64,000 bases of DNA from Cyanobacteriota bacterium (GCA_019752015.1 JAIEMQ010000005.1:124001-188000), one strand, 5' to 3'; counted from the stretch's first letter, positions 17,628 to 26,752 are shown. Notes: generated from the sequence alone by a model not told the origin. Translations and numbers: made by a program.

Positions 17628-19147
17628 ATGCTGCTCAGCTGGGATCCACTCTTGCCGACTCGTTGAAAGGCACGCGGCTGATCGTTGTCGCCAATCGTGA
17701 GCCGTACATTCACATTCGCCGCAGGCACAGCGCGCGCGGATTGTGGAACTGGCTGCGCGGCCGCACCGAGACCGAAGGCATCACGTGGACGCGGCCGGCG
17801 AGCGGTCTCGTCACCGCGCTCGATCCGGTGCTGCGCGCGACCGGCGGCACGTGGATCGCGCATGGCAGCGGCAATGCCGATCGCGAAACTGCCGATGCGC
17901 GCGGGCGCGTACCGGTTCCGCCCGATCGACCGTCGTACACGCTGCGCCGCGTGTGGCTCACACCCGAAGAAGAGCAGGGCTACTACTACGGCTGCGCGAA
18001 CAACGCGCTTTGGCCGCTCTGCCACATCGCCTACGCGCGCCCGGAGTTCGACGACAAGGACTGGCATGAGTACGTGCGGGTCAACCGGCGGTTCGCCGAC
18101 GCGGTGATCGAGGAGATTGCCGACGATCGCGCCGTCGTGTTCGTGCAGGACTATCACTTCGCGCTGCTGCCGCGATTTGTGAAGGAGGCGCGGCCCGACG
18201 TGACGGTCTGCCAGTTCTGGCACATCCCGTGGCCGAATCGCGAGGCGTTCCGCGTCTGCCCGTGGGGCGAAGACATCCTGCACGGCTTGCTCGGCAACGA
18301 TCTGCTCGGCTTTCACGTGCAGTATCACTGCAACAATTTCCTCGATACCGTCGATCGCGCGCTCGAGTCGCGCGTCGACTACGAACACTTCGCGGCGTGG
18401 CGCGGCGGCCGCCCGACGTTCGTGCGCCCGTTCCCGATCAGCATCGACCCGTCGCTCTGGAAGGGGCCGACCAAGCCGAACGATCGCGCCACCGAGATCC
18501 GGGCGGTGCGCAAGGCGCTCGGCTTGAACGACGAGCGGATCATCTTCGGCGTCGATCGCCTCGACTACACCAAGGGCATCCCCGATCGGTTGAAGGCCTT
18601 CGCGCGGCTGCTCGAGCGCTATCCGGAATGGCGTGAGCGCGTCACCATGGTGCAGATCGGCGCGCCCAGCCGCGAGCACCTGTCGCGTTACCAGGCGCTG
18701 ATGAACGAGGTCGAGACCTGCGTCACCGACATCAACGCGAAGTTCCGCACCGACGGCTGGCTGCCGATCGTCTACCGTCCGCAGCACCATCAGCCTGACG
18801 CCGTCGGCGCCATGTACCGCGCCGCCGACGTTTGCGTCGTGTCGTCGCTGCACGACGGCATGAACCTGGTCGCGAAGGAATTCATCGCGTCGCGCGGCGA
18901 CGAGTACGGCGTCCTGGTGCTGTCGGAATTCACCGGCGCCGCGCGCGAGCTGCCGCACGCCGTTCACGTCAACCCGTTTGCGGTCGATTCGTTTGCCGAT
19001 TGCCTCAACAGCGCCCTGCGGATGCCGGCCGACGATCAGCGCCGCCGCATGCGCGCGCTGCGTGAGCGCGTCCATTCGCACACCGTGTTCGACTGGGCGA
19101 ATGCGCTGCTGACGGCGGCGAGCCGGCGAATGGAGAGCGTCGCGTGA
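17624..19147 (+). CDS. otsA: Trehalose-6-phosphate synthase (GT20)
   Basis: 507 residues. '[12 protein letters not shown]' at the N-terminus, '[17 protein letters not shown]' and '[17 protein letters not shown]' belong to the glucose-6-phosphate side; '[19 protein letters not shown]' and '[18 protein letters not shown]' form the UDP-glucose side of the GT-B fold. It joins UDP-glucose and glucose-6-phosphate. It is coupled on both sides: ATGA with otsB and GTGA with the following GH15 gene. The motifs are intact, so I expect an active enzyme for osmotic or desiccation protection. Confidence 0.95.
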   Translation: MNAAQLGSTLADSLKGTRLIVVANREPYIHIRRRHSARGLWNWLRGRTETEGITWTRPASGLVTALDPVLRATGGTWIAHGSGNADRETADARGRVPVPPDRPSYTLRRVWLTPEEEQGYYYGCANNALWPLCHIAYARPEFDDKDWHEYVRVNRRFADAVIEEIADDRAVVFVQDYHFALLPRFVKEARPDVTVCQFWHIPWPNREAFRVCPWGEDILHGLLGNDLLGFHVQYHCNNFLDTVDRALESRVDYEHFAAWRGGRPTFVRPFPISIDPSLWKGPTKPNDRATEIRAVRKALGLNDERIIFGVDRLDYTKGIPDRLKAFARLLERYPEWRERVTMVQIGAPSREHLSRYQALMNEVETCVTDINAKFRTDGWLPIVYRPQHHQPDAVGAMYRAADVCVVSSLHDGMNLVAKEFIASRGDEYGVLVLSEFTGAARELPHAVHVNPFAVDSFADCLNSALRMPADDQRRRMRALRERVHSHTVFDWANALLTAASRRMESVA

Positions 19148-20943
19148 GTGTGCCTCCGCCGTTGCCGCTCCATCACGGAGCGATTGGCAACGGCCGCGTG
19201 CTGGCCCTGGTCGGTCCCGGCACCAGCATCGACTGGCTGTGCCTGCCGCGCTTCGACAGTCCTTCCGTCTTTGCCCGCATCCTCGATCAGGAGCGCGGCG
19301 GTGCCTGGTCCTTCAAGCCCGTCGAAGACTGGCGCGCCGTGGCCGGCTATGTGCGCAACACCAACGTGATGCGCACCGAGATCGAAACCCGGGACGGCCG
19401 CTTCGAGCTCTACGACTTCGCGCCCCGCGTCATGCAAGGCATGCAGATCGACGCGCCGATCGAGATCTGCCGGCTGATTCGTCCGCTCGCCGGCGCGCCG
19501 AAGATCCGAGTCAATTTTGATCCCCGGCCCGACTACGCCCGCGCCAACGTCGAAGTCGTGCCCGGTGCGCTGCATGGCATCGAAGTGATCGGCGGCCCCA
19601 CCCGCCTCTATCTCTCCACGAATGTGCCGGCGCCCTACGTGCTGGATGGATCGTCCATCCGCATCGACCGGCCGATCTATTTCTCGCTGAGCGCCGGCGT
19701 GCCGCCGCAGGTCGATTCGGCGCCCGATGCCGAGGCGTCGCTCGATCAGACGATTCGCGGCTGGCGCGTCTGGGCGAAGACGTGCGCGTTGCCGTCGTTC
19801 GCGCCGCAGTCGGTGCTGCGCTCCGCGCTCTGCCTCAAGCTGCACGCGTTCAACGAGACCGGCGCGATCATCGCCGCGGCGACCACGAGCCTTCCCGAAG
19901 CCCTCGGTTCGGGACGCACCTGGGATTACCGTTTCTGCTGGCTCCGCGACGCCGCCTTCGTCGTCGAAGCGCTGCGCCGGTTGAGCCACCTCGCCGAGGG
20001 CGAAGCGTTCGTGCGCTTCCTCCGCGATATGGCTGACAGCGCCCCGCTGCAGCCGATGTACGGGATCACGGGCAAGCGCGATCTGCACGAGGAGATTCTT
20101 CCGAACCTGCGCGGCTACGACGGCGTCGGACCGGTGCGCATCGGCAACGCCGCCTACGTTCAGCAACAGCACGACGTTTACGGCGAGATGGTGTTGTGCC
20201 TCGAGACCATCCTCACCGATCCGCGTGTGGTCTGGGAGGACCCGACGCTCGCGCCATTGCTGGAGCATCTCGTCGCAGAAGCGATCGACTCGTTCGACAA
20301 GGTCGACACCGGCCTCTGGGAGTACCGCACGCAGCCGCGGCACTACACGTTCTCGAAGGCCATGTGCTGGGTCGCCGCGCATCGCGGCGCCGAGCTTGCC
20401 GACTTCCTGGGGATGAAGGAGCGCGCGCGAGAGTGGTGCGCGTGGGCGGAGCAGAAGCTGCCGATCGTGCTCGACCGCGCCTACAACAAGGAGCTCGGCA
20501 TGTTCACGCAGGCCTTCGACGGCGACAAGGCGGACGCCTCGAATCTGCTCCTGCCGGCGCTCGGCTTGATCGATCCGCTCGATCCACGATTTCGATCGAC
20601 CGTGCGCGCCTACGAAAAGGAGCTTGCCCCCGAAGGCTTGATGCTGCGTTACAAGCATCTCGACGACTTCGGCCACACGACGAGCGCATTTTCGATCTGC
20701 TCGTTCTGGTGGGTCGAGGCGCTCGCGATGATGGGCGAAGTCGACGAAGCCGTCGCGTTGTTCCATCGCCTCGAGCAGTACGCGAACCCGCTCGGGTTGT
20801 TCTCCGAAGACATCGAACCGTCGACGGGTGCGCTGCTCGGCAACTTCCCGCAGGCCTACACGCACGTCGGCCTGATTCACTCGGCCATCACGATCGGCGA
20901 AATCCTCGACGCGCGCGGCGGCTCCTTTAAAGCGTGGTCCTGA
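19144..20943 (+). CDS. Glycoside hydrolase family 15 protein (trehalase or glucoamylase-like)
   Basis: 599 residues, GTG start overlapping the otsA stop. The N-terminal beta-sandwich ('HGAIGNGRVLALVGPGTSID') precedes the (alpha/alpha)6 barrel, marked by 'TWDYRFCWLRDAAFVVEALR', 'QQHDVYGEMVLCLE' (likely general acid Glu) and 'GLFSEDIEPSTGALLGNFPQ' (likely base). GH15 includes glucoamylases, and in actinobacteria also trehalases. Coupling to otsBA favours trehalose turnover, but the sequence alone does not decide between trehalase and glucan hydrolase. No signal peptide, so it should be cytoplasmic. Confidence 0.88.
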   Translation: MSVPPPLPLHHGAIGNGRVLALVGPGTSIDWLCLPRFDSPSVFARILDQERGGAWSFKPVEDWRAVAGYVRNTNVMRTEIETRDGRFELYDFAPRVMQGMQIDAPIEICRLIRPLAGAPKIRVNFDPRPDYARANVEVVPGALHGIEVIGGPTRLYLSTNVPAPYVLDGSSIRIDRPIYFSLSAGVPPQVDSAPDAEASLDQTIRGWRVWAKTCALPSFAPQSVLRSALCLKLHAFNETGAIIAAATTSLPEALGSGRTWDYRFCWLRDAAFVVEALRRLSHLAEGEAFVRFLRDMADSAPLQPMYGITGKRDLHEEILPNLRGYDGVGPVRIGNAAYVQQQHDVYGEMVLCLETILTDPRVVWEDPTLAPLLEHLVAEAIDSFDKVDTGLWEYRTQPRHYTFSKAMCWVAAHRGAELADFLGMKERAREWCAWAEQKLPIVLDRAYNKELGMFTQAFDGDKADASNLLLPALGLIDPLDPRFRSTVRAYEKELAPEGLMLRYKHLDDFGHTTSAFSICSFWWVEALAMMGEVDEAVALFHRLEQYANPLGLFSEDIEPSTGALLGNFPQAYTHVGLIHSAITIGEILDARGGSFKAWS

Positions 20944-21003
20944 TCGGCCACGGAGACACTCCGAGCCGTGACCAGCGGATGTTTCTCGAGTTGAGCTGCC
21001 TGT

Positions 21004-21351
21004 TCAGGCTGTAACCAGGAAGCTGTCGAGCGCTTCCTGTTCCGTGTCGTAGGTGTCGAACACCTCGATCAGCTTCATGATCGTGAGCAGCTCGATGACG
21101 CGGCCGGCCAGCCCCGACAGCTTCATGATGCCCTTCACGTTGTGAATGGTCACATAACTCCGCACCAGCTCGCCGAGGCCGGGGCTGTCCATGTGAGGCA
21201 CGCGCGCGATGTTCAACACGACTTTGTTGTGCCCGCGCGCCACCACGCTATCGATCTTCTGGCGAAGCAGCTCGGCGCCATCGTCGACGGTCAGCCGGCC
21301 GGAGAGTTCGAGTACGACGACGTCCTGGGAGATTCGTTCGGTGATCTGCAT
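21004..21351 (-). CDS. STAS-domain anti-sigma factor antagonist (copy 1)
   Basis: 115 residues from ATG 21351, with GGAG 8 bp upstream; a TTG at 21363 would add four residues. It is a single STAS domain of the SpoIIAA/RsbV type. 'VPHMDSPGLGELVRSY' holds the phosphorylatable Ser56 that a HATPase-type anti-sigma kinase would modify. Its twin lies 98 bp upstream on the same strand with the same length and Ser position. No RsbW/SpoIIAB-type kinase or partner sigma gene is beside it. Confidence 0.88.
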   Translation of the reverse strand: MQITERISQDVVVLELSGRLTVDDGAELLRQKIDSVVARGHNKVVLNIARVPHMDSPGLGELVRSYVTIHNVKGIMKLSGLAGRVIELLTIMKLIEVFDTYDTEQEALDSFLVTA

Positions 21352-21448
21352 GTCTGACTCCAACGGGGGAGGTCAGGCATCCGCATCCTCCCCCTTCTCT
21401 TCCGTTGGACGCCCCATGCAGGCATTTTTCCCGGCCGATATCACCCGT

Positions 21449-21796
21449 TCAGGCCACGGCCATGAAGCTCGCCACGGCTTCTTGCTCGGTGTCGAACGTA
21501 TCGAAGACCGTGATCAACTTGGTAATGGTGAGCAGGTCCACCACGCGTCCGCTCACGCCGATCAACTTCACCGCGCCGTTCGCCCGCTGCGCCACCAGCG
21601 AGCAGCGCACCAGCTCGCCGAGACCGCCGCTGTCGATGTAGGGCACGCCGGCGAGATTCAATAACACCTTCGAGTGTCCCTGCGCGACTACGCCGCTGAT
21701 CCGATCGCGCAGCAAGTCGGCGCCTTCGCCGATCGTGAGCCGGCCTTCGAGATCGAGGACGACGATGTCGTTGGTCTTGCGTTCGGTGATGATCAT
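21449..21796 (-). CDS. STAS-domain anti-sigma factor antagonist (copy 2)
   Basis: 115 residues from ATG 21796 (GGAG just upstream). 'VPYIDSGGLGELVRCS' gives Ser56, exactly the position of the neighbouring copy, and both end in a matching 'LI.VFDT.DTEQEA..SF..VA' tail. The conserved backbone and changed surface positions indicate tandem duplication followed by divergence. Two antagonists with different specificities for one or more anti-sigma kinases is the likely role. Confidence 0.88.
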   Translation of the reverse strand: MIITERKTNDIVVLDLEGRLTIGEGADLLRDRISGVVAQGHSKVLLNLAGVPYIDSGGLGELVRCSLVAQRANGAVKLIGVSGRVVDLLTITKLITVFDTFDTEQEAVASFMAVA

Positions 21797-22038
21797 GTTG
21801 GACTCCGTCGGGGGCCCGGGAGCATCCGGGCGATGAGAACGGGTCCGCAACGGGCGGGCGGGTTCGTGCCGGGGATTCTACAGGATTCTGCGGACATCCG
21901 CCGTAACCTGATGGCCCGTGTACTCCTCAATCAATCCGGTTTCTCTCACGGTCCAGTCGGGAAGCGTCAATGACCAGTGACCGATGTCGTGTTGATGCAA
22001 TACCGCTCGGATCGTTGACGTACCAGGAGTACCCCATC

Positions 22039-23238
22039 GTGATAGCAATCGGCTCGCGCCTCGGCCCTTACGAGATCTGTTCTGCGCTGGGCGCCGGCGG
22101 GATGGGCGAAGTGTATCGCGCGCGCGATACGAAGTTGCACCGCGACGTCGCGATCAAGGTGCTGTTGCCGGCGGTCGCGAACGATCCCGATCGCCTCGCG
22201 AGATTCAGTCGCGAAGCGCAAGTGCTGGCATCGCTGAATCACCCGAACATCGCCGCGATCTACGGGATCGACGAGACGAGTGGTGTAACAGCGCTCGTGC
22301 TGGAGCTCGTCGACGGCGAGGATCTGTCGCAGCGTATGTCGCGCCGGCCGATTCCGATCGACGAAGCATTACCGATCGCGCGACAGATCGCCGAAGCGCT
22401 CGAAGCCGCACACGACCACGGCATCATTCACCGCAATCTGAAACCCGCGAACATCAAGATCCGCGCCGACGGCACCGTGAAGGTACTCGACTTCGGTCTC
22501 GCCAAAGCGGTCGGTCAGGGATCAGGGACCGGTGATCAGGGATCAGGGATCAGGGATCAGGGGTGGCGCGAATTCGCCCACTCGTTCGATTCACGCGACC
22601 GGCGCAGGCATTATTCTCGGCACCGCCGCCTACATGTCGCCCGAGCAAGCGAAAGGCAAAGCCGTCGATCGGCGCGCCGACATCTGGGCATTTGGCGTGA
22701 TGCTGTTCGAAATGCTGACCGGGAAGCGCGCCTTCGCCGGCGACGACATCTCCGACACCCTGGCGTCGGTGCTGCGCGACGAGGCTGATTGGTCCGCACT
22801 CCCGGCGGACACGCCACCTGGCGTCGTGCAGGCGTTGCGCGTCTGCCTCCGCAAGGATCCGAAGCAGCGCGTCCGCGACATCTCAGCGGTGCGGCTCTCG
22901 ATGGGGGGCGCGTTCGATTCAACCGCGATCCGCCCGGCGCCGTCGAAGCGGCGGTGGCTCACCGCGGCGGCGATGGGGGTGCTTGGTGCTGCTTCGGCCG
23001 CGGCGATGACCTGGATGCTGACGCGATCCACGCCGGCGCCCGCGGCGCCGGCCCGCTTCCTGGTACCACCCCCGGACGGGCAGTGCTCTTCGCCATCGTG
23101 CGCGAGTTCGGCAGCGTCGAGGACCACGAGATTGCCGTGCTGGATCTGGCCACCAGAGAGCACCGATCGGTGATCTTCGTTGAATCGCGACGCTGCGAGG
23201 TTGATGGTATCTGGCGGAGCTCAGCTGAAGCCAAGTAA
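22039..23238 (+). pseudogene. Decayed Ser/Thr kinase-TolB gene (copy 1)
   Basis: Starts at GTG 22039 after AGGAG: '[20 protein letters not shown]' and '[17 protein letters not shown]' are intact glycine loop and Lys. The catalytic loop reads 'HRNLKPAN', Asn replacing the catalytic Asp. Just after 'DFGLAKA' a run of GGATCAG-type repeats (22515-22562) puts the rest in another frame, where '[20 protein letters not shown]' and a membrane helix continue to about 23080. A further shift and an internal deletion leave only a scrap of the TolB region ('[15 protein letters not shown]') before TAA at 23236. An intact paralogue is about 890 residues; this is a dead or pseudokinase copy. Confidence 0.85.
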
Positions 23239-23334
23239 ATGAGCGTCGGCCCGGTGGTGGGGCCGCGGCATCCGCATCGCGAATTGCGGCGGGTCTCGAG
23301 CCGGACGGCTCGTGGTGCTGCGAGCAGTCGCGCG

Positions 23335-24147
23335 TCAGCCTGCAATTTGCGGAAGCGCTCCACCCAGTCGGCCGGCATGAAAGGCGACCTCACCGCTCGC
23401 GAGGCTGCGGTCGAGATCCGCGGCCTGGCCGCGAAAGAGTTCCCCGTGGGTCGTGAGCACGGCCTCGCCGGCGTGGGCGGCTGGTAGTTTGCCGATCAGA
23501 GACACCGCGGTCTCGAGTGTGCGGCGCCAGCGCCGCGACAGCTCGGCGGGGTCTGGGGGCGGTCCCTCAAACGCCAGCGACGCGATTTCCTCCGGCGAGT
23601 AGTGCGATGATCGGCGCGCGTGGTCGATCACGCCGAGCGGTGAAAATCCTGGGTCCTTGCCACACGCTGCCCACGCCAGGTATCCGAGCGGTTGCAGCCG
23701 ATCATCGCAGGCAATCACATCGCACCAATCGCGCACCTCGAGTCGCCCGATGAGCGCCAGCACCTTGTTGGTCGCCAGATCGAAGGGATGGAGTGTGAGC
23801 CCCAGCTCCTCGTGCTCGACGAGCGGGAAGAAGCGGAAGGCGCTGTCGTGGATCCACTCGATCAGCAGGCGATCGTGGCGCCGGGAAACAGTGGCCTGGA
23901 CGAATCCCGGGCGCTCGCGGAGCGGCACGACGACGTAGCCCGTGTCTTCGAGCAGGTGTCGGTCGGCGTCCCACGATCGCGCCACCGCATCGGTGGTGTC
24001 GTGGAACAAGTCGAGATCACGTGAGATGCGATGCGCCGCCAGCGCGACGTTGAGGGCCATGCCGCCCGCCACGTAGCTCTCACCGCCGGTGCGGCGCCGG
24101 CCCGCTAGGAGCCGGCAGACGTCGCGCTGGAAGATTGTGAGAGCCAT
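23335..24147 (-). CDS. AbiEii-like nucleotidyltransferase
   Basis: Start set at ATG 24147 (MALTIFQRDVC), giving 270 residues; upstream sequence in this frame is antisense to a kinase fragment. 'YVAGGMALNVALAAHRISRDLDLFHD' (residues near 24-49) is the GG...Dx(D) active-site pattern of the minimal nucleotidyltransferases used as toxins in AbiE-type systems and relatives. 'FDLATNKVLALIGRLEVRDWCDV' is the Lys-containing helix also conserved in AbiEii. It overlaps the upstream 76-residue gene, so the two form one unit, lying opposite in direction to the kinase copies on both sides. Confidence 0.75.
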   Translation of the reverse strand: MALTIFQRDVCRLLAGRRRTGGESYVAGGMALNVALAAHRISRDLDLFHDTTDAVARSWDADRHLLEDTGYVVVPLRERPGFVQATVSRRHDRLLIEWIHDSAFRFFPLVEHEELGLTLHPFDLATNKVLALIGRLEVRDWCDVIACDDRLQPLGYLAWAACGKDPGFSPLGVIDHARRSSHYSPEEIASLAFEGPPPDPAELSRRWRRTLETAVSLIGKLPAAHAGEAVLTTHGELFRGQAADLDRSLASGEVAFHAGRLGGALPQIAG

Positions 24148-24335
24148 GTGCGGAACTCGGCGGCTCGGCGAAACGCGTCCCGATCGCCATGCTGCGCGAT
24201 TTGTCGCAGCACTTCCTCGCGCGCCGCGCGCGTCCGCGGATAGTAATCGTCCCGCAGGAACCAGAGGCACCGCTCGCGGTACTGATCGACGAACTGGCGG
24301 AATGCCACATCCGTGCACGCAGGTGGCCGGGACAT
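24105..24335 (-). CDS. Small partner of the nucleotidyltransferase (putative antitoxin)
   Basis: 76 residues, ATG start, overlapping the nucleotidyltransferase gene by 43 bp. The sequence is acidic/basic and helical: 'FRQFVDQYRERCLWFLRDDY', 'REEVLRQIAQHGDRDAFRRA', 'EFRTWLSQSSSATSAGS'. I recognise no named domain. Size, order and overlap are those of an antitoxin or specificity subunit preceding its toxin; the function is inference. Confidence 0.6.
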   Translation of the reverse strand: MSRPPACTDVAFRQFVDQYRERCLWFLRDDYYPRTRAAREEVLRQIAQHGDRDAFRRAAEFRTWLSQSSSATSAGS

Positions 24336-24381
24336 GGAGCCAGTTTAACATCCACCGTCTGCGATCGGGCCTGACCCCATT

Positions 24382-24397
24382 TATACTCCCCCGCATC
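24382..24397 (+). promoter_or_regulatory. Conserved kinase leader: TATACT box followed by ATC in frame
   Basis: TATACT at 24382-24387, then 7 nt, then ATC at 24395 in frame with the kinase fragment ('IPLAPGTRLSSYEIL'). The same layout recurs at 26722-26737, 30453-30467 and 33541-33555. Spacing suits a -10 box with transcription starting at the A of the ATC/ATT codon, i.e. a leaderless message with a non-AUG start. No clear -35 is visible. Confidence 0.4.
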
Positions 24398-25268
24398 CCT
24401 CTAGCCCCCGGCACGCGCCTCAGCTCGTACGAGATCCTCTCCGCTCTTGGCGTAGGCGGGATGGGTGAGGTGTATCGCGCGCGCGATACCAAGTTGAATC
24501 GCGACGTCGCGATCAAAGTGCTGCTGCCCGCGGTCGCGAATGATCCCGATCGCCTCGCGCGGTTCAGCCGCGAAGCCCAAGTGCTCGCTTCGCTGAATCA
24601 CCCAAATATCGCGCACATCTACGGTGTTGAAGAAGCGAATGGTGTCACCGCGCTGGTGATGGAGCTGGTCGAAGGCGAGGACCTGTCGCAACGGGTCTCG
24701 CGAAAGCGGTCGATCCGACCGCCGCATCCTCCGCGACCGCGATGAACTCGCCGACGCTGTCAATCCACGCGACGCAAGCGGGAATTATTCTCGGCACGGC
24801 GGCATACATGTCACCCGAGCAGGCCCGCGGTAAAGCGGTCGACGCTGCGGCCGCTCGCGTCCGCGCAGGCACGAGTGCTGTCCGGTAGTGAAGGCGCGCT
24901 CTCGCCCTTCTGGTCGCCGGATTCTCGTCACATCGCATCTTTTGCTGCCAACGAACTCAAGCGGGTCGACCTTAGCGGCGGCGCCGTACAAGTAACTGGC
25001 CGCACTCGCTCCGGCAAAATCATGACCATCGTGGGCGAGCCCGCAAACTACTCGAATCCGCGATCTTTGGGAGAGCGACGGCTTGAGCCGCCGCCAGCTC
25101 GACAGCGCAAATTCGCCCACGTTGTGGCTGCATGCCACGCAGCCGGAATCATTCTCGGCACGGCGCAGACATGTCGCCGGGCAGGCGCGTGGGAAAGCTG
25201 TCGACAAGCGTACCGACATCTGGGCGTTCCGGTGTGTTGTTCGAAATGCTCATGGGCGCGTGCGGTGA
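24395..25268 (+). pseudogene. Fragments of Ser/Thr kinase-TolB genes (copy 2, with further scraps)
   Basis: A kinase N-lobe ('[14 protein letters not shown]', 'DVAIKVLL') runs to about 24705, then jumps straight to the activation segment: 24740-24845 encodes '[13 protein letters not shown]' and '[17 protein letters not shown]' with the catalytic loop deleted. A second deletion leads to a TolB scrap ('[19 protein letters not shown]', about 24888-24950). From 25083 another activation-segment piece ('ANSPTLWLHATQ', '[17 protein letters not shown]') appears in shifted frame. These are at least two overlapping gene carcasses, none functional. Confidence 0.85.
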
Positions 25269-25279
25269 GACGCCGCGCT

Positions 25280-25619
25280 TTACCTGAGTTCTTTGAACGG
25301 ATTGAAAACCCGGAGGCCCGGTCTTCGGACGTGCGGTCGTTGCCCGTCACGATCGTGAAGCCCGTGGCGTCTGGCGGTTGCGGCGATGTAGCTGTCTTCC
25401 ACCGGCATGCGCTGTCCGGCTTTGTCGAGCAGGCGCTCCTGTTCCGCCCAGACGTGTGCGACCGACACAGTGAATCCATGACTGCGCCCGTGAAGGGCAT
25501 CCATGAGACGAGTCAACCAGGCGTGTAGCGCTTGACGCTGTCGCCCTTCCTTGGTCCGGACCCAATACGCCAGTTGCGCGATGACGCGGCGCTCGTGTAA
25601 CAACGATCTTGTGGGTCAT
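25280..25619 (-). pseudogene. Frameshifted VapC-type PIN-domain toxin
   Basis: Translation from ATG 25619 gives 'MTHKIVV' and then shifts exactly where the first PIN aspartate motif (DTNV) is expected. The body is in another frame: 'VIAQLAYWVRTKEGRQ', 'ALHAWLTRLMDAL', 'PVEDSYIAATARRHGL', then 'TIVTGNDRT' in the third frame and 'LRVFNPFKEL' back again. All the pieces of a VapC are there in order but three shifts break it. The start overlaps the stop of the upstream antitoxin remnant (ATGA), the normal vapBC layout. Confidence 0.75.
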
Positions 25620-25839
25620 AGCTTTCGGCGTTTGGCCCGCGCGCGACGTCGAGGAGGGACGTCGTCCGGACTGACCGGAAATTTTTTGAGCACGGCCAGC
25701 CAGGGCTCGCGACCCGCCAGCCGCCGAAACACCAGTGCGTCTTCCTCGGCGTCGAACGACGCGTCGAAATAATCTCTGGCGACGCCATGAGCCTCTCCGC
25801 AGGGACCGCCTTGTTGAATACGTGGCGTCTGAAGTTCAT
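25616..25839 (-). pseudogene. Frameshifted antitoxin partner of the VapC remnant
   Basis: From ATG 25839 the frame reads 'MNFRRHVFNKAVPAERLMA' and then loses sense; the continuation 'RDYFDASFDAEEDALVFRRL' and 'PWLAVLKKFPVSPDDVPPRR' is in another frame and ends at the VapC start. A single indel around 25770-25785 explains it. The family name is not clear to me; position and overlap make it the antitoxin of the pair. Confidence 0.6.
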
Positions 25840-25888
25840 CACGGCGCCTGCCGTTGATGGCCACCGCAACCGGGGATAAAATTGCGAC

Positions 25889-26140
25889 ATGGTGTCCCCA
25901 TCGGCGTTAGCGTCCTGGTCCCCTGAGCAGATCGCGCTTGGCAAGCGCTGGGTGAGGACCTGGCAGGATGCAGGACCACGGTTGGAGCAGATCCGGCGGC
26001 GAGAGCTGCATGAATTGAACGCCTATCGCGCCATCGCGCTGCTGTGTGGTCCCGCCGATTACCGCGTGCCCCCCCGCGCGCCCAAGCCGACCTCGGGCCT
26101 GGTCGAACAGCAGCGCCACTTTCGCCGGATGCCGCGGTGA
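25889..26140 (+). CDS. Small partner of nucleotidyltransferase cassette 2
   Basis: 83 residues, ATG at 25889. 'WSPEQIALGKRWVRTWQDAG' followed by a charged helix 'RLEQIRRRELHELNAYRAIA' and a Pro-rich tail. No domain recognised. Its TGA overlaps the GTG of the nucleotidyltransferase (GTGA at 26137), so the two are co-translated. It is unrelated by eye to the 76-residue partner at 24105, although the arrangement is the same. Confidence 0.6.
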   Translation: MVSPSALASWSPEQIALGKRWVRTWQDAGPRLEQIRRRELHELNAYRAIALLCGPADYRVPPRAPKPTSGLVEQQRHFRRMPR

Positions 26141-26709
26141 ACGAGGTCATCCGCGCCGCAGCCGAGCTTCAGACGGTCTGTGAGGGCGAAGGGTGGCGAT
26201 TCTGTTTCATCGGCGGGCTCGCTGTCCAACGCTGGGGCGAACCCCGCGAGACCGTCGACGTCGACCTGACGCTTCTCACCGGCTTCGGCGGCGAAGATCG
26301 ATTTGTGTCGGCGCTGCTGACACATTTCGAGCCGCGCATCGACGAGGCTGCGGCGTTCGCGCAGGTGAATCGGGTGTTGCTCCTCCGCGCCCGCTCAGGT
26401 GTCGGTCTGGATATCGCGCTGGGAGGATTGCCGTTCGAGGCGAGTGCGGTCGGCCGGTCGAGCCTGTTTGCGTTTCCTCCTGATGTGGCCCTCCGCACCT
26501 GTTCGGCCGAAGACCTCATCGTCCTCAAGGCGTTCGCGGATCGGCCGAAGGACTGGGTCGACGTGGACGGCATCATCATCCGCCAATCGGGACGCATCGA
26601 CTGGGCCTATGTGCGCGCGCAACTGTCACCCTTGGCGGAGCTCAAGGAGGCGCCTGAAATCGTGGCGCACCTCGATCAGCGCCGGGCCGACCTGGATCCG
26701 GCGCGCTGA
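26137..26709 (+). CDS. AbiEii-type nucleotidyltransferase
   Basis: 190 residues from GTG 26137. 'CFIGGLAVQRWGEPRETVDVDLTLL' (about residues 25-49) is the GG-x9-D-x-D nucleotidyltransferase centre; 'LRTCSAEDLIVLKAFADRPKDWVD' is the AbiEii-like helix with Lys; the C-terminus is a four-helix tail. In characterised relatives such enzymes modify tRNA or a partner protein and act as toxins. It ends 43 bp before the start of an intact kinase gene on the same strand. Confidence 0.75.
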   Translation: MNEVIRAAAELQTVCEGEGWRFCFIGGLAVQRWGEPRETVDVDLTLLTGFGGEDRFVSALLTHFEPRIDEAAAFAQVNRVLLLRARSGVGLDIALGGLPFEASAVGRSSLFAFPPDVALRTCSAEDLIVLKAFADRPKDWVDVDGIIIRQSGRIDWAYVRAQLSPLAELKEAPEIVAHLDQRRADLDPAR

Positions 26710-26721
26710 TCCGGCCAATCG

Positions 26722-26737
26722 CCTACTCCCTCGTATT
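26722..26737 (+). promoter_or_regulatory. Conserved kinase leader (CCTACT box, ATT codon)
   Basis: Aligned copy of the leader seen at 24382: CCTACT at 26722-26727, 7 nt, then ATT at 26735 in frame with '[15 protein letters not shown]'. The box is further from consensus than in the sister copies. Confidence 0.35.
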
Positions 26738-26752
26738 CCCGTAGCACCCGGC

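Noticed and set aside
25280-25839. Functional vapBC pair
   Set aside because: No single frame covers either protein; the DTNV motif is broken.
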